The notes beneath the pieces are model-generated. The model was not told the DNA's origin. It saw only the letters and a program-made list of their open reading frames with translations, and searched no databases. Made by a program: the position numbers and the translations under genes. From NCBI GenBank assembly GCA_947628225.1, contig CANQYY010000001.1:265561-329560 (forward strand): a stretch of DNA of 64,000 nucleotides, written 5' to 3'. The stretch comes from an uncultured Lachnospiraceae bacterium. GTDB taxonomy: Bacteria > Bacillota > Clostridia > Lachnospirales > Lachnospiraceae. Below, piece by piece: positions 16,692 to 25,430 of the stretch (positions are counted from its first letter, which is position 1; every line of letters begins with the position of its first letter).

Positions 16692-16721
16692 ATTATATCA
16701 AAAAACAGCCAATATAGTCAA
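16692..16721 (-). promoter_or_regulatory. Promoter of the transglutaminase-like operon
   Basis: On the minus strand: -35 TTGACT (16721-16716), 18-bp spacer, -10 TATAAT (16697-16692), about 90 bp before TG4. The -35 is embedded in the shared 19-bp box. Confidence 0.7.
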
Positions 16722-16729
16722 TATATTAA
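16711..16729. promoter_or_regulatory. Shared 19-bp operator-like box, copy 1
   Basis: aatatagtcaatatattaa, an interrupted palindrome (AATATA-ttgac-TATATT on the minus strand) centred on the -35 box. An identical copy lies at 28931-28949 in front of the O-acylation operon. This copy sits in the gap between TG4 and the divergent HTH gene. Confidence 0.65.
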
Positions 16730-16787
16730 GTATGTTGAGCCTGTTAAATATGTTATTGTCATATTAAATAAGGAGTGTGCTTTATAT

Positions 16788-16991
16788 ATGATTTCATATA
16801 AGCCGTTTTTTGACACGTTAGCCAGAAAGAACATATCTGAATATGAACTGATTTTTAAGCAGGGAATATCTTCAAATACCATACACAGGATGAAGAAAGG
16901 GGAAGCCATTACCACCAAAACGATTGACACCCTGTGCTTTATTCTTGACTGCTCTGTTTCAGAAATTATAGAACATGATAAAACCAAGTGA
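16788..16991 (+). CDS. Small XRE-family HTH transcriptional regulator
   Basis: 67 aa, a single Cro/CI-type helix-turn-helix domain with no effector domain. The recognition region is GISSNTIHRMKKGEAITTKTI, followed by the typical IDTLCFILDCSVSEIIE helix. An AAGGAG site lies 12 nt upstream, longer than ideal. Divergent from TG4 with the operator-like box between them, which makes it the best candidate regulator of the two operons carrying that box. That link is inferred. Confidence 0.85.
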   Translation: MISYKPFFDTLARKNISEYELIFKQGISSNTIHRMKKGEAITTKTIDTLCFILDCSVSEIIEHDKTK

Positions 16992-16993
16992 CT

Positions 16994-17287
16994 TTATTTA
17001 ATCGTTCCGGGCTTTTCACCTTCCAATTTCTTTTCAAAGAACAAAACGGCATCTTCCAGATCATTTTCCACAAATTCTTTTGACCAGTTTAAGAAATCCA
17101 GTTTATGCTTTGGAAAATATCCCTCCGGAACATTACCCAGAGTTTCCAGTATGCCTGCCATCCTTGAAAACTCCATTGCCGTCATGATAACTTTACGGTT
17201 TTGGAAAGTTTGGTTTTCTGTCGGAATTTCAAACTCCAAAAAACCGCGGTTTCCCAGATTGTCCTTTACTTCCATTTTCTGTTGCAT
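16994..17287 (-). CDS. Unknown small acidic protein
   Basis: 97 aa, no recognised domain, no signal peptide or membrane segment. The start at 17287 is well supported by AAGGAGG 8 nt upstream. It is convergent with the HTH gene (2-bp gap between stops) and divergent from repL, with the palindromic repeats upstream. Context suggests plasmid-derived DNA. Confidence 0.6.
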   Translation of the reverse strand: MQQKMEVKDNLGNRGFLEFEIPTENQTFQNRKVIMTAMEFSRMAGILETLGNVPEGYFPKHKLDFLNWSKEFVENDLEDAVLFFEKKLEGEKPGTIK

Positions 17288-17339
17288 TACAAATTCCTCC
17301 TTTTCCTTGACTTGGATTTTAACTTCTTAACTTCAATTC

Positions 17340-17411
17340 TTTACCCGGGCATCGAAGATGCCCATTAACTTTATCTAAAACTTTTTACCCGGGCATCATA
17401 GATGCCTATTA
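17340..17411. repeat. Two palindromic 28-bp repeats upstream of repL
   Basis: Units at 17340-17367 and 17384-17411, 44 bp apart. Each is TTTACCCGGGCATC, a 3-base loop, then GATGCC(C/T)ATTA. Each contains a hairpin (GGGCATC/GATGCCC in the first; the second has one changed base). Only two copies, so not a CRISPR. They could be iteron-like origin elements, or an operator for one of the divergent genes. Confidence 0.7.
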
Positions 17412-17536
17412 TTTTTTTATCTGATTTTCATATAATATAATAGATAAAGAGGAAAGAAAAATAAAAAAAGGAAAAATAAAAACCGTATTGCCCTATATTT
17501 AGGAGTTTTCACTGCTTTTCCCCGCAATTTTTTTCA

Positions 17537-17565
17537 TTGTATTTTTTTGATAACTTTGATATAAT
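17537..17565 (+). promoter_or_regulatory. Promoter of repL
   Basis: -35 TTGTAT (17537-17542), 17-bp spacer, consensus -10 TATAAT (17560-17565), 75 bp before the start codon. The region 17288-17640 holds this, the palindromic repeats and otherwise AT-rich DNA. Confidence 0.6.
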
Positions 17566-17640
17566 TATTTATATCATACAATGCTGTTACTTTTGATTGC
17601 CGGAATCGTAGGATAAAAAATTTGAGAAAGGACAATTACC

Positions 17641-18195
17641 ATGCGAAAAAGAAATAAAGTCGTCGGTACTACCTCTTATATCAATAGGGAAACCGGGGAA
17701 ATCAAAGAAATGGAGGTTATCGAAGCCGATATTTACGAGAAGGATAGTAATTTCTACAAATTGTTTTTACAGGACTTTATATCCGCTTTGGACCTGATTG
17801 CAAACAAAAAAACGAAATTGTGTTACTGGATTCTTACCAACATGAACCGGGACAATATGCTTCTGTATTCCTACCGGCAAATTGCTGACAAAACCGGAAT
17901 TTCTTATGGTATAGTAGCAGACACTATGAAAACACTTCAAGAGGCAGATTTTCTGTGCAGGCAAAGTTCCAACTGTTATATCATAAACCCCGGCATTCTG
18001 TTTAAGGGAACCTATCAAAGACGCTCCATTGCATTAAGCAAATATTACGAATGCGAACAGGGAAAAAAATTATCCTCCGAAGAAAAGAGGCTGCAGGACA
18101 TCCAAAAAAGCATTGCCAAATTGCAGCGGCAGGAGAAACGGATTCAAAAGGGACTGGATATGGCAAAGTCTTTTGAGGAAAGTGATAATGCATGA
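17641..18195 (+). CDS. repL: RepL-type plasmid replication initiator
   Basis: 184 aa. It fits the RepL family of small Firmicute plasmids: N-terminal INRETGEIKEMEV, a central winged-helix segment (SYRQIADKTGISYGIVADTM, about residues 77-96), then the INPGILFKG motif, and a Lys/Gln-rich coiled tail (about 145-180). In its usual setting RepL starts replication of a small plasmid. Here it lies in the chromosome near an HTH gene and palindromic repeats, suggesting an integrated plasmid or element. No mobilisation gene is adjacent. Reading frame intact. Confidence 0.82.
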   Translation: MRKRNKVVGTTSYINRETGEIKEMEVIEADIYEKDSNFYKLFLQDFISALDLIANKKTKLCYWILTNMNRDNMLLYSYRQIADKTGISYGIVADTMKTLQEADFLCRQSSNCYIINPGILFKGTYQRRSIALSKYYECEQGKKLSSEEKRLQDIQKSIAKLQRQEKRIQKGLDMAKSFEESDNA

Positions 18196-18220
18196 AGCTT
18201 CTTGTTTACAGGAAATTTTA

Positions 18221-18904
18221 TCAATTCCCGCCAGAACCTGCCTCATAATGCACAAGTGCCTGATTGATGGTTTCAGCCCGTCCCGACTGTAATTCCTGCT
18301 CTATAAAATCCACAATTGGCACAGTAAGATATTCCAATGGATACAAAGGATTTTCCTCTTTTAACCGTATGTCAAGTTCCTGTTTTTTCTTTTTCAATAT
18401 CTCCAGCTGATCTGAAATTTGACGGTTATTCTCCGTTATTCCCTGATTCTTTGCTTTGATAGAAGCATTTTCCGTAACATTTATCTTATTTTGCCGGAGA
18501 TTTCTTTCGTTCTCTTTTTTAACCTTGTTTCTTACAATCTTTTTTGCGAGAAACAAAGCAAAAAAAGCTATTGGCAATGCCGGCACAGCTCCTAACAGCG
18601 TGGGAACCTGTATCAGCCGGTATCCAAAACCTCCGGCAGCAATAAATTCATCCTGTGTCATTCCCTTGTTCATACTAAGGGTTAATACATAACTCAGGCC
18701 TTTACTGATAAGTATCATAAACACAATTTCCACCACAGAAAAAATTCCCCATTTAAGAGAACCTTCTAATTTTATTTTTTGGTTCGCGTCCTTTAACTCC
18801 CGGTATTCCAACTTATCCTGCATACTGTTTCGCAGCTGCTTTTCCTGCCTGCTATACTCATCATTTTCTATGGCAAGCTCACGCAGCCTGTCTATTTGCT
18901 CCAT
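18221..18904 (-). CDS. Unknown membrane protein with coiled coils
   Basis: 227 aa. N-terminal coiled coil (1-48), two membrane segments (about 52-76 and 98-122), then a second long coiled coil (about 125-185) and a C-terminal segment TVPIVDFIEQELQSGRAETI followed by NQALVHYE. That segment resembles one in the upstream gene (YPSAVDFFINLVENHLATTI), so the two are distantly related. The start at 18904 is set by AAAGGAGG 9 nt upstream. Function unknown. Confidence 0.65.
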   Translation of the reverse strand: MEQIDRLRELAIENDEYSRQEKQLRNSMQDKLEYRELKDANQKIKLEGSLKWGIFSVVEIVFMILISKGLSYVLTLSMNKGMTQDEFIAAGGFGYRLIQVPTLLGAVPALPIAFFALFLAKKIVRNKVKKENERNLRQNKINVTENASIKAKNQGITENNRQISDQLEILKKKKQELDIRLKEENPLYPLEYLTVPIVDFIEQELQSGRAETINQALVHYEAGSGGN

Positions 18905-18950
18905 CTATGTCATCCTCCTTTATTTTTCATTGCTTTAAATGTTGTGTGTA

Positions 18951-19964
18951 TTAGCGTAACGTCCTGTCAATATTTGCTGCATGCCCCGCTATCCTTTCGG
19001 TATTTTTCGCTGTCCTTGCAGTGTTCCTCTCGATGTTGCTTGCGCTCTCTGCAATATTTGCGGTATTTCCTGCCGTTGCTATATTCGCCATCATATTAAC
19101 GGCTGCAATCACATTTCCAACCATTTGCGCTTTTATCATCTTGTCCTGTTTACTAATCATCACTTCCTGATTGCCTATCATCACTTTTTGATTTCCTATC
19201 ATCTCCTGCTGGTTATCCGCTACTTCCTGTCGGAACAGATACGTATTGTACTGTTCCACACATTCCTGTATCGTAGTTGCCAGATGATTTTCCACCAGAT
19301 TGATAAAGAAATCCACAGCAGATGGATAACCATAATCTTTGGGATACCATTCGACAATGTTTTGCATGTATTCCTGGCTAATCAGCGCCCGTTTGTTTGC
19401 AATCTGCTTTATTTCTGCGTCAATTTCTGCGTTTTTTTGCAAAATAGCTTCGTTATCTTTAAATGTTGCTTCATATTTCTTTTGCAGGATACTATTTCTT
19501 CTATCCACATCCGCATCCTGTCGTTTTCTGACAATCGTAATAACCGCAGCCACAATCCCCGTAAGAATGCCTGCTATAAAAAATCCCCGAATGAACGGCG
19601 GCAAAAGCACAGATACCCAATTTACTTTTTCTTTTCCCTGATAACCGGGATATTTTTCCTTATTCGGGTGATTCAAATACCACGAAAACTCATCATCTGT
19701 TTTTTCTTGCTCTATTTGTTGTTTCTCGCTGTAATAGCAGTTTATGGCATATGGAACAGCATTGTATAGAAACAGTAATGCAAACGTCAATAGGAGTATG
19801 CCGGTAAAAGCCCCCTTATTTTGACGGGACTTATTTCTCACAATTCTCTGTGGTTGAACAGGGACTCTTTTTTTATTTAGAAGTTGCTGCTCCTTCCTGT
19901 TAAGATTTCCCATTGCCGTCACAAGGTCTTTTACATACAAAAGATTTTTATGTAAATCGTTCAT
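18951..19964 (-). CDS. Unknown membrane protein with heptad repeats
   Basis: 337 aa. Basic N-terminus, two membrane segments (about 52-74 and 117-145), a coiled coil (155-195), the YPSAVDFFINLVENHLATTI segment (213-232), then four tandem heptads of the type NQxVMIG (about 251-281), a hydrophobic Met/Ala stretch, and an Asn/Ala/Thr-rich tail of degenerate NIxRNTxRxAxN repeats. Start at 19964: TAGGAGG is 6 nt upstream; the ATG before it abuts the site. Probably co-transcribed with 18221-18904 (46-bp gap). The layout recalls proteins that form membrane-tethered helical bundles; no function can be named. Confidence 0.65.
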   Translation of the reverse strand: MNDLHKNLLYVKDLVTAMGNLNRKEQQLLNKKRVPVQPQRIVRNKSRQNKGAFTGILLLTFALLFLYNAVPYAINCYYSEKQQIEQEKTDDEFSWYLNHPNKEKYPGYQGKEKVNWVSVLLPPFIRGFFIAGILTGIVAAVITIVRKRQDADVDRRNSILQKKYEATFKDNEAILQKNAEIDAEIKQIANKRALISQEYMQNIVEWYPKDYGYPSAVDFFINLVENHLATTIQECVEQYNTYLFRQEVADNQQEMIGNQKVMIGNQEVMISKQDKMIKAQMVGNVIAAVNMMANIATAGNTANIAESASNIERNTARTAKNTERIAGHAANIDRTLR

Positions 19965-19990
19965 TTTCATCCTCCTATATAGATTTTTTC

Positions 19991-20024
19991 AAAAATCAGG
20001 GAGGTGGTTTGTACCTCCCTGATT
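19991..20024 (-). terminator. Strong terminator of the O-acylation operon
   Basis: Perfect 12-bp stem AATCAGGGAGGT/ACCTCCCTGATT (19994-20005 with 20013-20024), 7-nt loop, followed on the minus strand by a T-run. It closes the transcript starting near 28910. Confidence 0.85.
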
Positions 20025-20124
20025 CTGCTGACCTTATAAAAATTTTTGCTTTAAAATATGCCGTTAGAATAACTGTCATTAGAATAGAGTTGCATAAACA
20101 TCCTTCTTGCTTTTTTTACTATCT

Positions 20125-20982
20125 TTATTTCCGTTTGATTTTTACCTGCAGTAATAATGAGCGAACCGTATTTGTCTTATCCAGGTATTCTACATACACC
20201 CAAAAATCTTTCTTTTCCCATTTTTGAAGTTTGTATTTCTTTCCGTTTTTTATTTTTTTATTTAAGTCGCCTCTCCAAATATTTTTCAATTTATAACCCT
20301 TTTTCAGCTTTACGTTAATTTTTACTTTGTTCTGTTTCTTCTTCAGCTTTAAGCTCTGTTTCTTAGCTTTTACCGGTCTTGGTATCTCTCCTTCTGCTAA
20401 TACCCTTGCCTTTTTGGGATTAAATGCTGAAGCAAAGTTCTTCTTATCCACCTTAAAGCTTTTTACCGGATTTTCCTGATATTTCAGAAAGGTAAGCTTA
20501 CAGGAGTACTCTTTAACGGAGTTTCCCACTCTTATTGTAATGGTCATGGTCGTCGTACCGGCCTTTTTTGATTTAATATTCCCTATATAAAATACCGTTT
20601 CTTTCTCTTTCGGCATTCTTTCCCTCTTGACAGAACAGGAGGCAACGGACGGATCACTAAAGCTTACCTTCACAGAACAGCCTGCTCTTTGTTTTATGGT
20701 AATAACAAGCTCATCTTCTAAAAGGGAGGCAAACCCCTTATCCATGGTCAGATTATTTGGCGCATAACTGCCCTTACCATTTTTCGGAATCAAAAATATT
20801 CTGTCCTTCAGCTTCTTAAAATCCATATCACAATATTTTGCTACCAAATCCGGTCCCTTTGCCGTTACCGGCGTTGATGCCGGCGACGCCGTCACAGCAG
20901 CCGCCTGCTGCGGCAATGCGGTTACCGTAATTGCCAGAAGCATTACCAATATTCCCAATTTCCTTTTCCCATTTCTTTTCAT
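20125..20982 (-). CDS. Secreted lysine-rich protein with Ig-like fold
   Basis: 285 aa. A signal peptide (about 1-32, ending near QQAAAV) and a short Thr/Pro/Ala stretch precede two beta-rich segments. The first (about 85-170) has the spacing of bacterial Ig-like surface domains, with SFSDPSVASCSV and KAGTTTMTITIRV. The second is very basic (KAKKQSLKLKKKQNKVKINV). It begins at ATG 20982 after AAAGGAAGG; the longer frame to 21054 has no support. Last gene of the O-acylation operon, so likely exported with it; role unknown. Confidence 0.65.
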   Translation of the reverse strand: MKRNGKRKLGILVMLLAITVTALPQQAAAVTASPASTPVTAKGPDLVAKYCDMDFKKLKDRIFLIPKNGKGSYAPNNLTMDKGFASLLEDELVITIKQRAGCSVKVSFSDPSVASCSVKRERMPKEKETVFYIGNIKSKKAGTTTMTITIRVGNSVKEYSCKLTFLKYQENPVKSFKVDKKNFASAFNPKKARVLAEGEIPRPVKAKKQSLKLKKKQNKVKINVKLKKGYKLKNIWRGDLNKKIKNGKKYKLQKWEKKDFWVYVEYLDKTNTVRSLLLQVKIKRK

Positions 20983-21073
20983 ATTCTTTTCCTTCCTTTC
21001 TTGTCGCGTGCTATCTCCTGCAGAAATCACACTTTGGTTTTTATAATAATCCATACCTTTATGGTTATTATCT

Positions 21074-22279
21074 TCACTCTAAGAAATCCTCCATACGAAA
21101 CTCCTCTAAGGTCTGTCCCCGTTTCTCTGTGTCTGCCAGCTTGCTAAGCTTCGTATTCTGCATAAATTTTTCCGTGTTAAAAAGAACAAGCACATCGGTT
21201 ATCTCTTTATGCTGACCAAGAATCCTGCCAATCGGCGCCTTGCCGTACCGGTAATCAACCATGAGAATTCGCTCATACGCTTCTGTCAAAAACGGCGCGA
21301 AGCAGTTGGCAAAAGAATCCTTAATCAAGAGCAGCGATTTCCCTGTCCGGGCTTTTGTATTTACCTCAATTTGAAAGGTATTCTTTGAAAAAAATACATT
21401 GTATCGGTTAAAGCCCTCAGACGCCGCTTTCTTAAAATACATAGAATCTGCCGTGGTTTCCCCCTCATCCATCACTACCTGAATGTCAGCATCGCCCGGA
21501 CTGTGAAACAATTCAACCTGATCTGCCGGTACATTGACAGGAACCTTGTTATATGTCGTGCCATAGAAGTCCGTAAAAGCAATCTCTCTCTGATAATATT
21601 CCGGCTCATGTGGAACTGCCTGCCCGGTCGCCTTCGCCCATGCGGCATAGGCATAACAGGCGCCAAGCGTCGTCCAGTGGTGGTCTGTCCGATAATAAAT
21701 GTATTCCTGCTGATGTTTTTGCAGCTCGCTGCTCATATCCAACAGCATTTTCGGGTGGCTAAGCCTGCTCTTTAATGAATCCAGCGTCTTATCCTGATTC
21801 GGAACTTTTGCAAAATTCGGAAGGTAGTTTGTCAGAACCTGCGCTTTCGACGGAATCATCATGCAGCTCACATGCTCTTTTCCATAAATATCCGCCGCCT
21901 CATTTAAAAAATGGGAAAGGTATCCGACATTATCCTCTGTCTGTTCCTCATCAAAATCTGCTTTTACAGGTTTCTCCAGCAGGTATCCGTCTTTTCCCAG
22001 ATAAACGCCGTTAATATCCTTCTGGCCCAAAAGAGCCTGCATTCCGACAGCAAGGCGAACCCAGCCGTCACGCAGAAAAAACTGGTCGTTCAGATAACTT
22101 TCATACTGCTTCTGGTATGTACCCTTCTTCCATTTCTTTCCTGTAAACTTAGGTTTCTTTTGCAATTCCCGGTTCTCCGCCACAGAAAACTCCTTTGCCG
22201 GCAAAACAAATGTCGCTGCCGCGCATCCAAAGAGCATCAGGCAAAATACAACAATCAGGACTATATTTCCCTTTTTCAT
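21074..22279 (-). CDS. DHHW/AlgJ-like extracellular O-acyltransferase partner
   Basis: 401 aa. N-terminal membrane anchor or signal (about 5-27) and an SGNH-like fold. YYRTDHHWTTLGA carries the Asp-His-His-Trp motif and LLLIKDSFANCFAPFL the Ser nucleophile segment. The family works with an MBOAT membrane protein to move acyl groups onto exported polysaccharide (AlgI with AlgJ/AlgX in alginate acetylation). It directly follows MBOAT1 (12-bp gap), supporting a functional pair. The polymer target is unknown. Confidence 0.82.
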   Translation of the reverse strand: MKKGNIVLIVVFCLMLFGCAAATFVLPAKEFSVAENRELQKKPKFTGKKWKKGTYQKQYESYLNDQFFLRDGWVRLAVGMQALLGQKDINGVYLGKDGYLLEKPVKADFDEEQTEDNVGYLSHFLNEAADIYGKEHVSCMMIPSKAQVLTNYLPNFAKVPNQDKTLDSLKSRLSHPKMLLDMSSELQKHQQEYIYYRTDHHWTTLGACYAYAAWAKATGQAVPHEPEYYQREIAFTDFYGTTYNKVPVNVPADQVELFHSPGDADIQVVMDEGETTADSMYFKKAASEGFNRYNVFFSKNTFQIEVNTKARTGKSLLLIKDSFANCFAPFLTEAYERILMVDYRYGKAPIGRILGQHKEITDVLVLFNTEKFMQNTKLSKLADTEKRGQTLEEFRMEDFLE

Positions 22280-22291
22280 ATTAACCTCATT

Positions 22292-23704
22292 TCAAAATCT
22301 AAAATACAAAAACGGATTATAGGAGGAATTTATCAGCATCGCAAGGCACAGTATAAACATCGCTCCGACGAATGCCACCTCTGCGATATTTCTCCTGACC
22401 GTCCCCTGCGGCAGGCATCTCTCCTTCAAATCTTTTCCCCATGACAGACTGCCTGCCCATGCAATAAGCATAATGGCAAGATAGGATACGAGCAGATACA
22501 GGGTCTGCCTGTCTGCCAATCCGGCGCCCGCCTGCGCAAACATGGTCTTCATATATCCTTTGCTGTCTGCCATATCCTGCCAGGAAAAAATGCTCCAGCC
22601 GACGATAACAAAAAACATCGTATACAAATGTCTGATAAAGGAAGGCAGCTTATTTAACACAGGTTTCCAAAGCAGTTTTTCTGCTGTCAGCAGCAAAGCG
22701 TAATAGATACCCCACAGGACAAAGTTTGCATAGGCGCCGTGCCACAGCCCGGTCAACAGCCAGACAACCGCAATATTTAAGAGTTGCCGTCTTAGGCCCT
22801 TACGATTGCCGCCAAGTGGGATATACACATATTCCCGGAACCATGTGCCAAGAGAAATATGCCATCTCCTCCAAAATTCCGTAATGCTTTTTGATTCGTA
22901 TGGGTAATTGAAATTTTCCGGAAAAGAAAAGCCAAACATTCTTCCTAAGCCAATCGCCATATCCGAATAACCGGAAAAGTCAAAATAAATCTGAAAAGTA
23001 AATGCCAACACGCCAAGCCATGCCGTTGCTGTCGTCAGCTCGCCGGTATTCATCCCCGCTATTTCCGTCCATAACGCGCCAATCGGATTGGCGATCAGCA
23101 CCTTCTTTCCCATGCCCGCCATAAATCGGGTAATCCCGCCGGAAAAAAGAGAAATGGATTCACGGCGTTCCCTAAGCTGCTCCGCCACATCCTTATAACG
23201 GATAATCGGTCCCGCTATCAGTTGCGGAAACAGGGAAACATAGGCGCCGAACGAAATCAGATTTTTCTGAACCGGAGCCTCTCCCCGATATACGTCAATC
23301 GTATATGACATTGTCTGAAAGGTATAAAAGGAAATACCAATCGGTAACGCCAAATGCAATACCGGGACTCCAAATCCTGTCAGCCGATGAACAATCCGCA
23401 GAAGAAAGTTGCCATACTTAAAAAATCCAAGCAGCGACAGATTGATAATGACAGAACATAAAAGAGCAAATACCGCCCTCTTTTGATACCCTTTTATTCT
23501 GCAATATGCCACTGCCCTTCCGGCAAAGTAATCCACCAATGTAGAAATCAATATCAGCGCGACATAAACCGGTTCTCCCCATGCGTAAAAAATAAGACTG
23601 CTCACAAACAGAACAAAATTCTTACATTTTTTTGGCGCAATATAATAGGCGAGAAGAACTGTCGGAAGAAAGCGGAGCAAAAACAGCAAGCTGCTAAAAA
23701 CCAT
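22292..23704 (-). CDS. MBOAT membrane O-acyltransferase 1 (AlgI/DltB-like)
   Basis: 470 aa with about ten membrane segments, the usual MBOAT length. Signatures: ITEFWRRWHISLGTWFREYV and the C-terminal WLLTGLWHGAYANF, whose His is the expected catalytic residue. It transfers acyl groups across the membrane, most probably acetyl, to a cell-surface polymer. The DltB alternative is less likely, as no dltA/C/D genes are present and SGNH partners flank it. Start after AGGAGG. Confidence 0.88.
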   Translation of the reverse strand: MVFSSLLFLLRFLPTVLLAYYIAPKKCKNFVLFVSSLIFYAWGEPVYVALILISTLVDYFAGRAVAYCRIKGYQKRAVFALLCSVIINLSLLGFFKYGNFLLRIVHRLTGFGVPVLHLALPIGISFYTFQTMSYTIDVYRGEAPVQKNLISFGAYVSLFPQLIAGPIIRYKDVAEQLRERRESISLFSGGITRFMAGMGKKVLIANPIGALWTEIAGMNTGELTTATAWLGVLAFTFQIYFDFSGYSDMAIGLGRMFGFSFPENFNYPYESKSITEFWRRWHISLGTWFREYVYIPLGGNRKGLRRQLLNIAVVWLLTGLWHGAYANFVLWGIYYALLLTAEKLLWKPVLNKLPSFIRHLYTMFFVIVGWSIFSWQDMADSKGYMKTMFAQAGAGLADRQTLYLLVSYLAIMLIAWAGSLSWGKDLKERCLPQGTVRRNIAEVAFVGAMFILCLAMLINSSYNPFLYFRF

Positions 23705-23718
23705 ATCGCAAATTCCTC

Positions 23719-24222
23719 CTACAGCCGTTTCTTAATGGATTTCTGCCCCTTATTATTTTTTGCTTTTTTCGGCGACATCGCTATATACCAGACATAAGCG
23801 CCCTTTTTGCCGCAAACCGCATTTTTAAACACCTTTTTCTCCGTTGCGGAATAGTCGCTCAGATAATCACTGTTGCAATTATTCTTCTTATACTTTTTTA
23901 ATGCCTTTAAAACCTTTGCGCTGTCTTTCGTATTTTTAGCGCGGATGACGCAAAGGCTGTAAACCTCTTTACTGTCGCAGATATACTGAATCTCTTTTAC
24001 CTTTTTTCTCGCGGAAGCAGATAACCCGCCAAAGTCAATCGCGCTTGCCGACGTATACTTTAACTTCTTGCTTCCTCCCGTTGTCTTCAATGCTGCGCTG
24101 CAAAGTGATTTGCAGTTTACCGCTTTTTTCGTTTTTGCCTGTGCAAAATACCCGGAAAAGCTCCCTGTGATAAAGGCGATTGCCAGACATAAAACAAGTA
24201 ATTTTCTGAATTTATACATCAT
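23719..24222 (-). CDS. Small secreted protein, DUF4358-like
   Basis: 167 aa. Signal peptide (about 1-31, FAQAK-T), then a compact basic domain with the pattern EIQYICDSKEVYSLCVIRAK and VLKALKKYKK, which resembles the DUF4358 family of clostridial lipoprotein-like proteins. No lipobox is present. The start at 24222 (tandem ATG-ATG) follows GGAGG. Placed between the GDSL hydrolase and MBOAT1 in the O-acylation operon. Function unknown. Confidence 0.55.
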   Translation of the reverse strand: MMYKFRKLLVLCLAIAFITGSFSGYFAQAKTKKAVNCKSLCSAALKTTGGSKKLKYTSASAIDFGGLSASARKKVKEIQYICDSKEVYSLCVIRAKNTKDSAKVLKALKKYKKNNCNSDYLSDYSATEKKVFKNAVCGKKGAYVWYIAMSPKKAKNNKGQKSIKKRL

Positions 24223-24273
24223 TATTTCCTCCATTCTAAGCATACTTACGTTTTTCTTTCCTCTGCGGCCATC

Positions 24274-25389
24274 CTACCGGTCAAGTTTTTTATCATATTT
24301 AGAAACAATCTTTGCAAATGCCGCATAGGCAGAAGATTTCCAGTGATACCCATCCCCTTCTGCATACTGTGCTTTGAGATAGCCTCCTGAATCTTTCAGA
24401 AAGGCAGTATAATCAAAGTACCGGCAGCCTTTCTTTTTTGCCAGCGCCTTCAGTTTCTTATTGAACACCGGTATCTGCCAGCAACCGGGATGCCTCGCCT
24501 TCTCTGCCCTTGTAACCGGCGATATGGAACACAGGACTATATCCGTGTTCGGACATGCCTGCTTAATCGCTTTGATCATGCTCTTATACTCCGCAATCAT
24601 GCTGCTTGTCTTTCGGTAGTGAATCTCATTCATGCCAAGCATCATATAGACACGATACGGTTTCTCCGCAATCAGTTTTTGCAAACCGGTTTTTCCCCCG
24701 AATATCCTTTTTGTATGGAATGTCACGGTATTTAACCCACGATAGGCAATTACCTTTTTCTTTCCCTTAATGCTCATATACGGATATGCCCACCCCGGAT
24801 ATCCGATTCCCTGACAGATAGAATCGCCGGCAAAAATAGTTTTCCTCTGAAATTTCTTTGTTTTTATATGTACTTTTTTGGAAATCGGACTATCAGAAGC
24901 TGACGTCTTTTTCTTTTTCGCACATGCCTGCACATAAAAATAGTATGTTGCATTATTTTTTAATTTCTTTACAATAAACTTCGTTTTTTTTACTGCGCCG
25001 GCAAGGCGATATTTCCCTTTCTTCTTTTTTGAATAATAGACACGGTAATATTTCGCCTTTTTACTCTTTTTCCATGTGACCTTAATCTGACCCGTCGCAT
25101 AGAGGGACAGTTTTACGCCCGATACTTTTTTCAGCTTTTTAACAGGCGGTTTCTGAGTGACTGTCGGGGTCGGCTCTGGGGTCGGCTTTGAAGTCGGACC
25201 GGGCAAAGGAGCCGCTGTCGCCGTCGGTATTGCTGTCGGCTCCGCACTAGGCTGCGAAGTGGGCAGCGTGTTATTATTTGCTGTTTCTGCCACTGCTATT
25301 TTTACATCAGTTACCATTTCTACGAGTAACAGTAATGCGATTGCAAAAGCAAGAAAACCGGAATACTTATGTTTTTTAATTGTAACCAT
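24274..25389 (-). CDS. Secreted SGNH/GDSL hydrolase with fibronectin type III domain
   Basis: 371 aa. Signal peptide or anchor (about 8-33), a Thr/Pro linker (PTSKPTPEPTPTVTQKPP), one fibronectin type III-like domain (VSGVKLSLYATGQIKVTWKK to YYFYVQACAKKK) and a C-terminal SGNH hydrolase domain. The Ser is in IFAGDSICQG, the block III Asn in LGMNEIHYR, and the His in GDGYHWKSSAY. Likely an esterase acting on an acylated surface polymer. The start is uncertain: 25389 is preferred, since the ATG at 25401 abuts AAAGGAG. Confidence 0.8.
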   Translation of the reverse strand: MVTIKKHKYSGFLAFAIALLLLVEMVTDVKIAVAETANNNTLPTSQPSAEPTAIPTATAAPLPGPTSKPTPEPTPTVTQKPPVKKLKKVSGVKLSLYATGQIKVTWKKSKKAKYYRVYYSKKKKGKYRLAGAVKKTKFIVKKLKNNATYYFYVQACAKKKKTSASDSPISKKVHIKTKKFQRKTIFAGDSICQGIGYPGWAYPYMSIKGKKKVIAYRGLNTVTFHTKRIFGGKTGLQKLIAEKPYRVYMMLGMNEIHYRKTSSMIAEYKSMIKAIKQACPNTDIVLCSISPVTRAEKARHPGCWQIPVFNKKLKALAKKKGCRYFDYTAFLKDSGGYLKAQYAEGDGYHWKSSAYAAFAKIVSKYDKKLDR

Positions 25390-25430
25390 TTTGTTTGACA
25401 TCTCCTTTGTTATTTTTTTCTTTCTAAATA

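Noticed and set aside
17340..17411. Possible CRISPR array
   Set aside because: Only two repeat units with a 16-bp interval, each self-complementary, and no cas genes nearby.
19913..20227. Plus-strand frame over the O-acylation operon terminator
   Set aside because: It crosses a perfect terminator stem and the ends of two supported genes.
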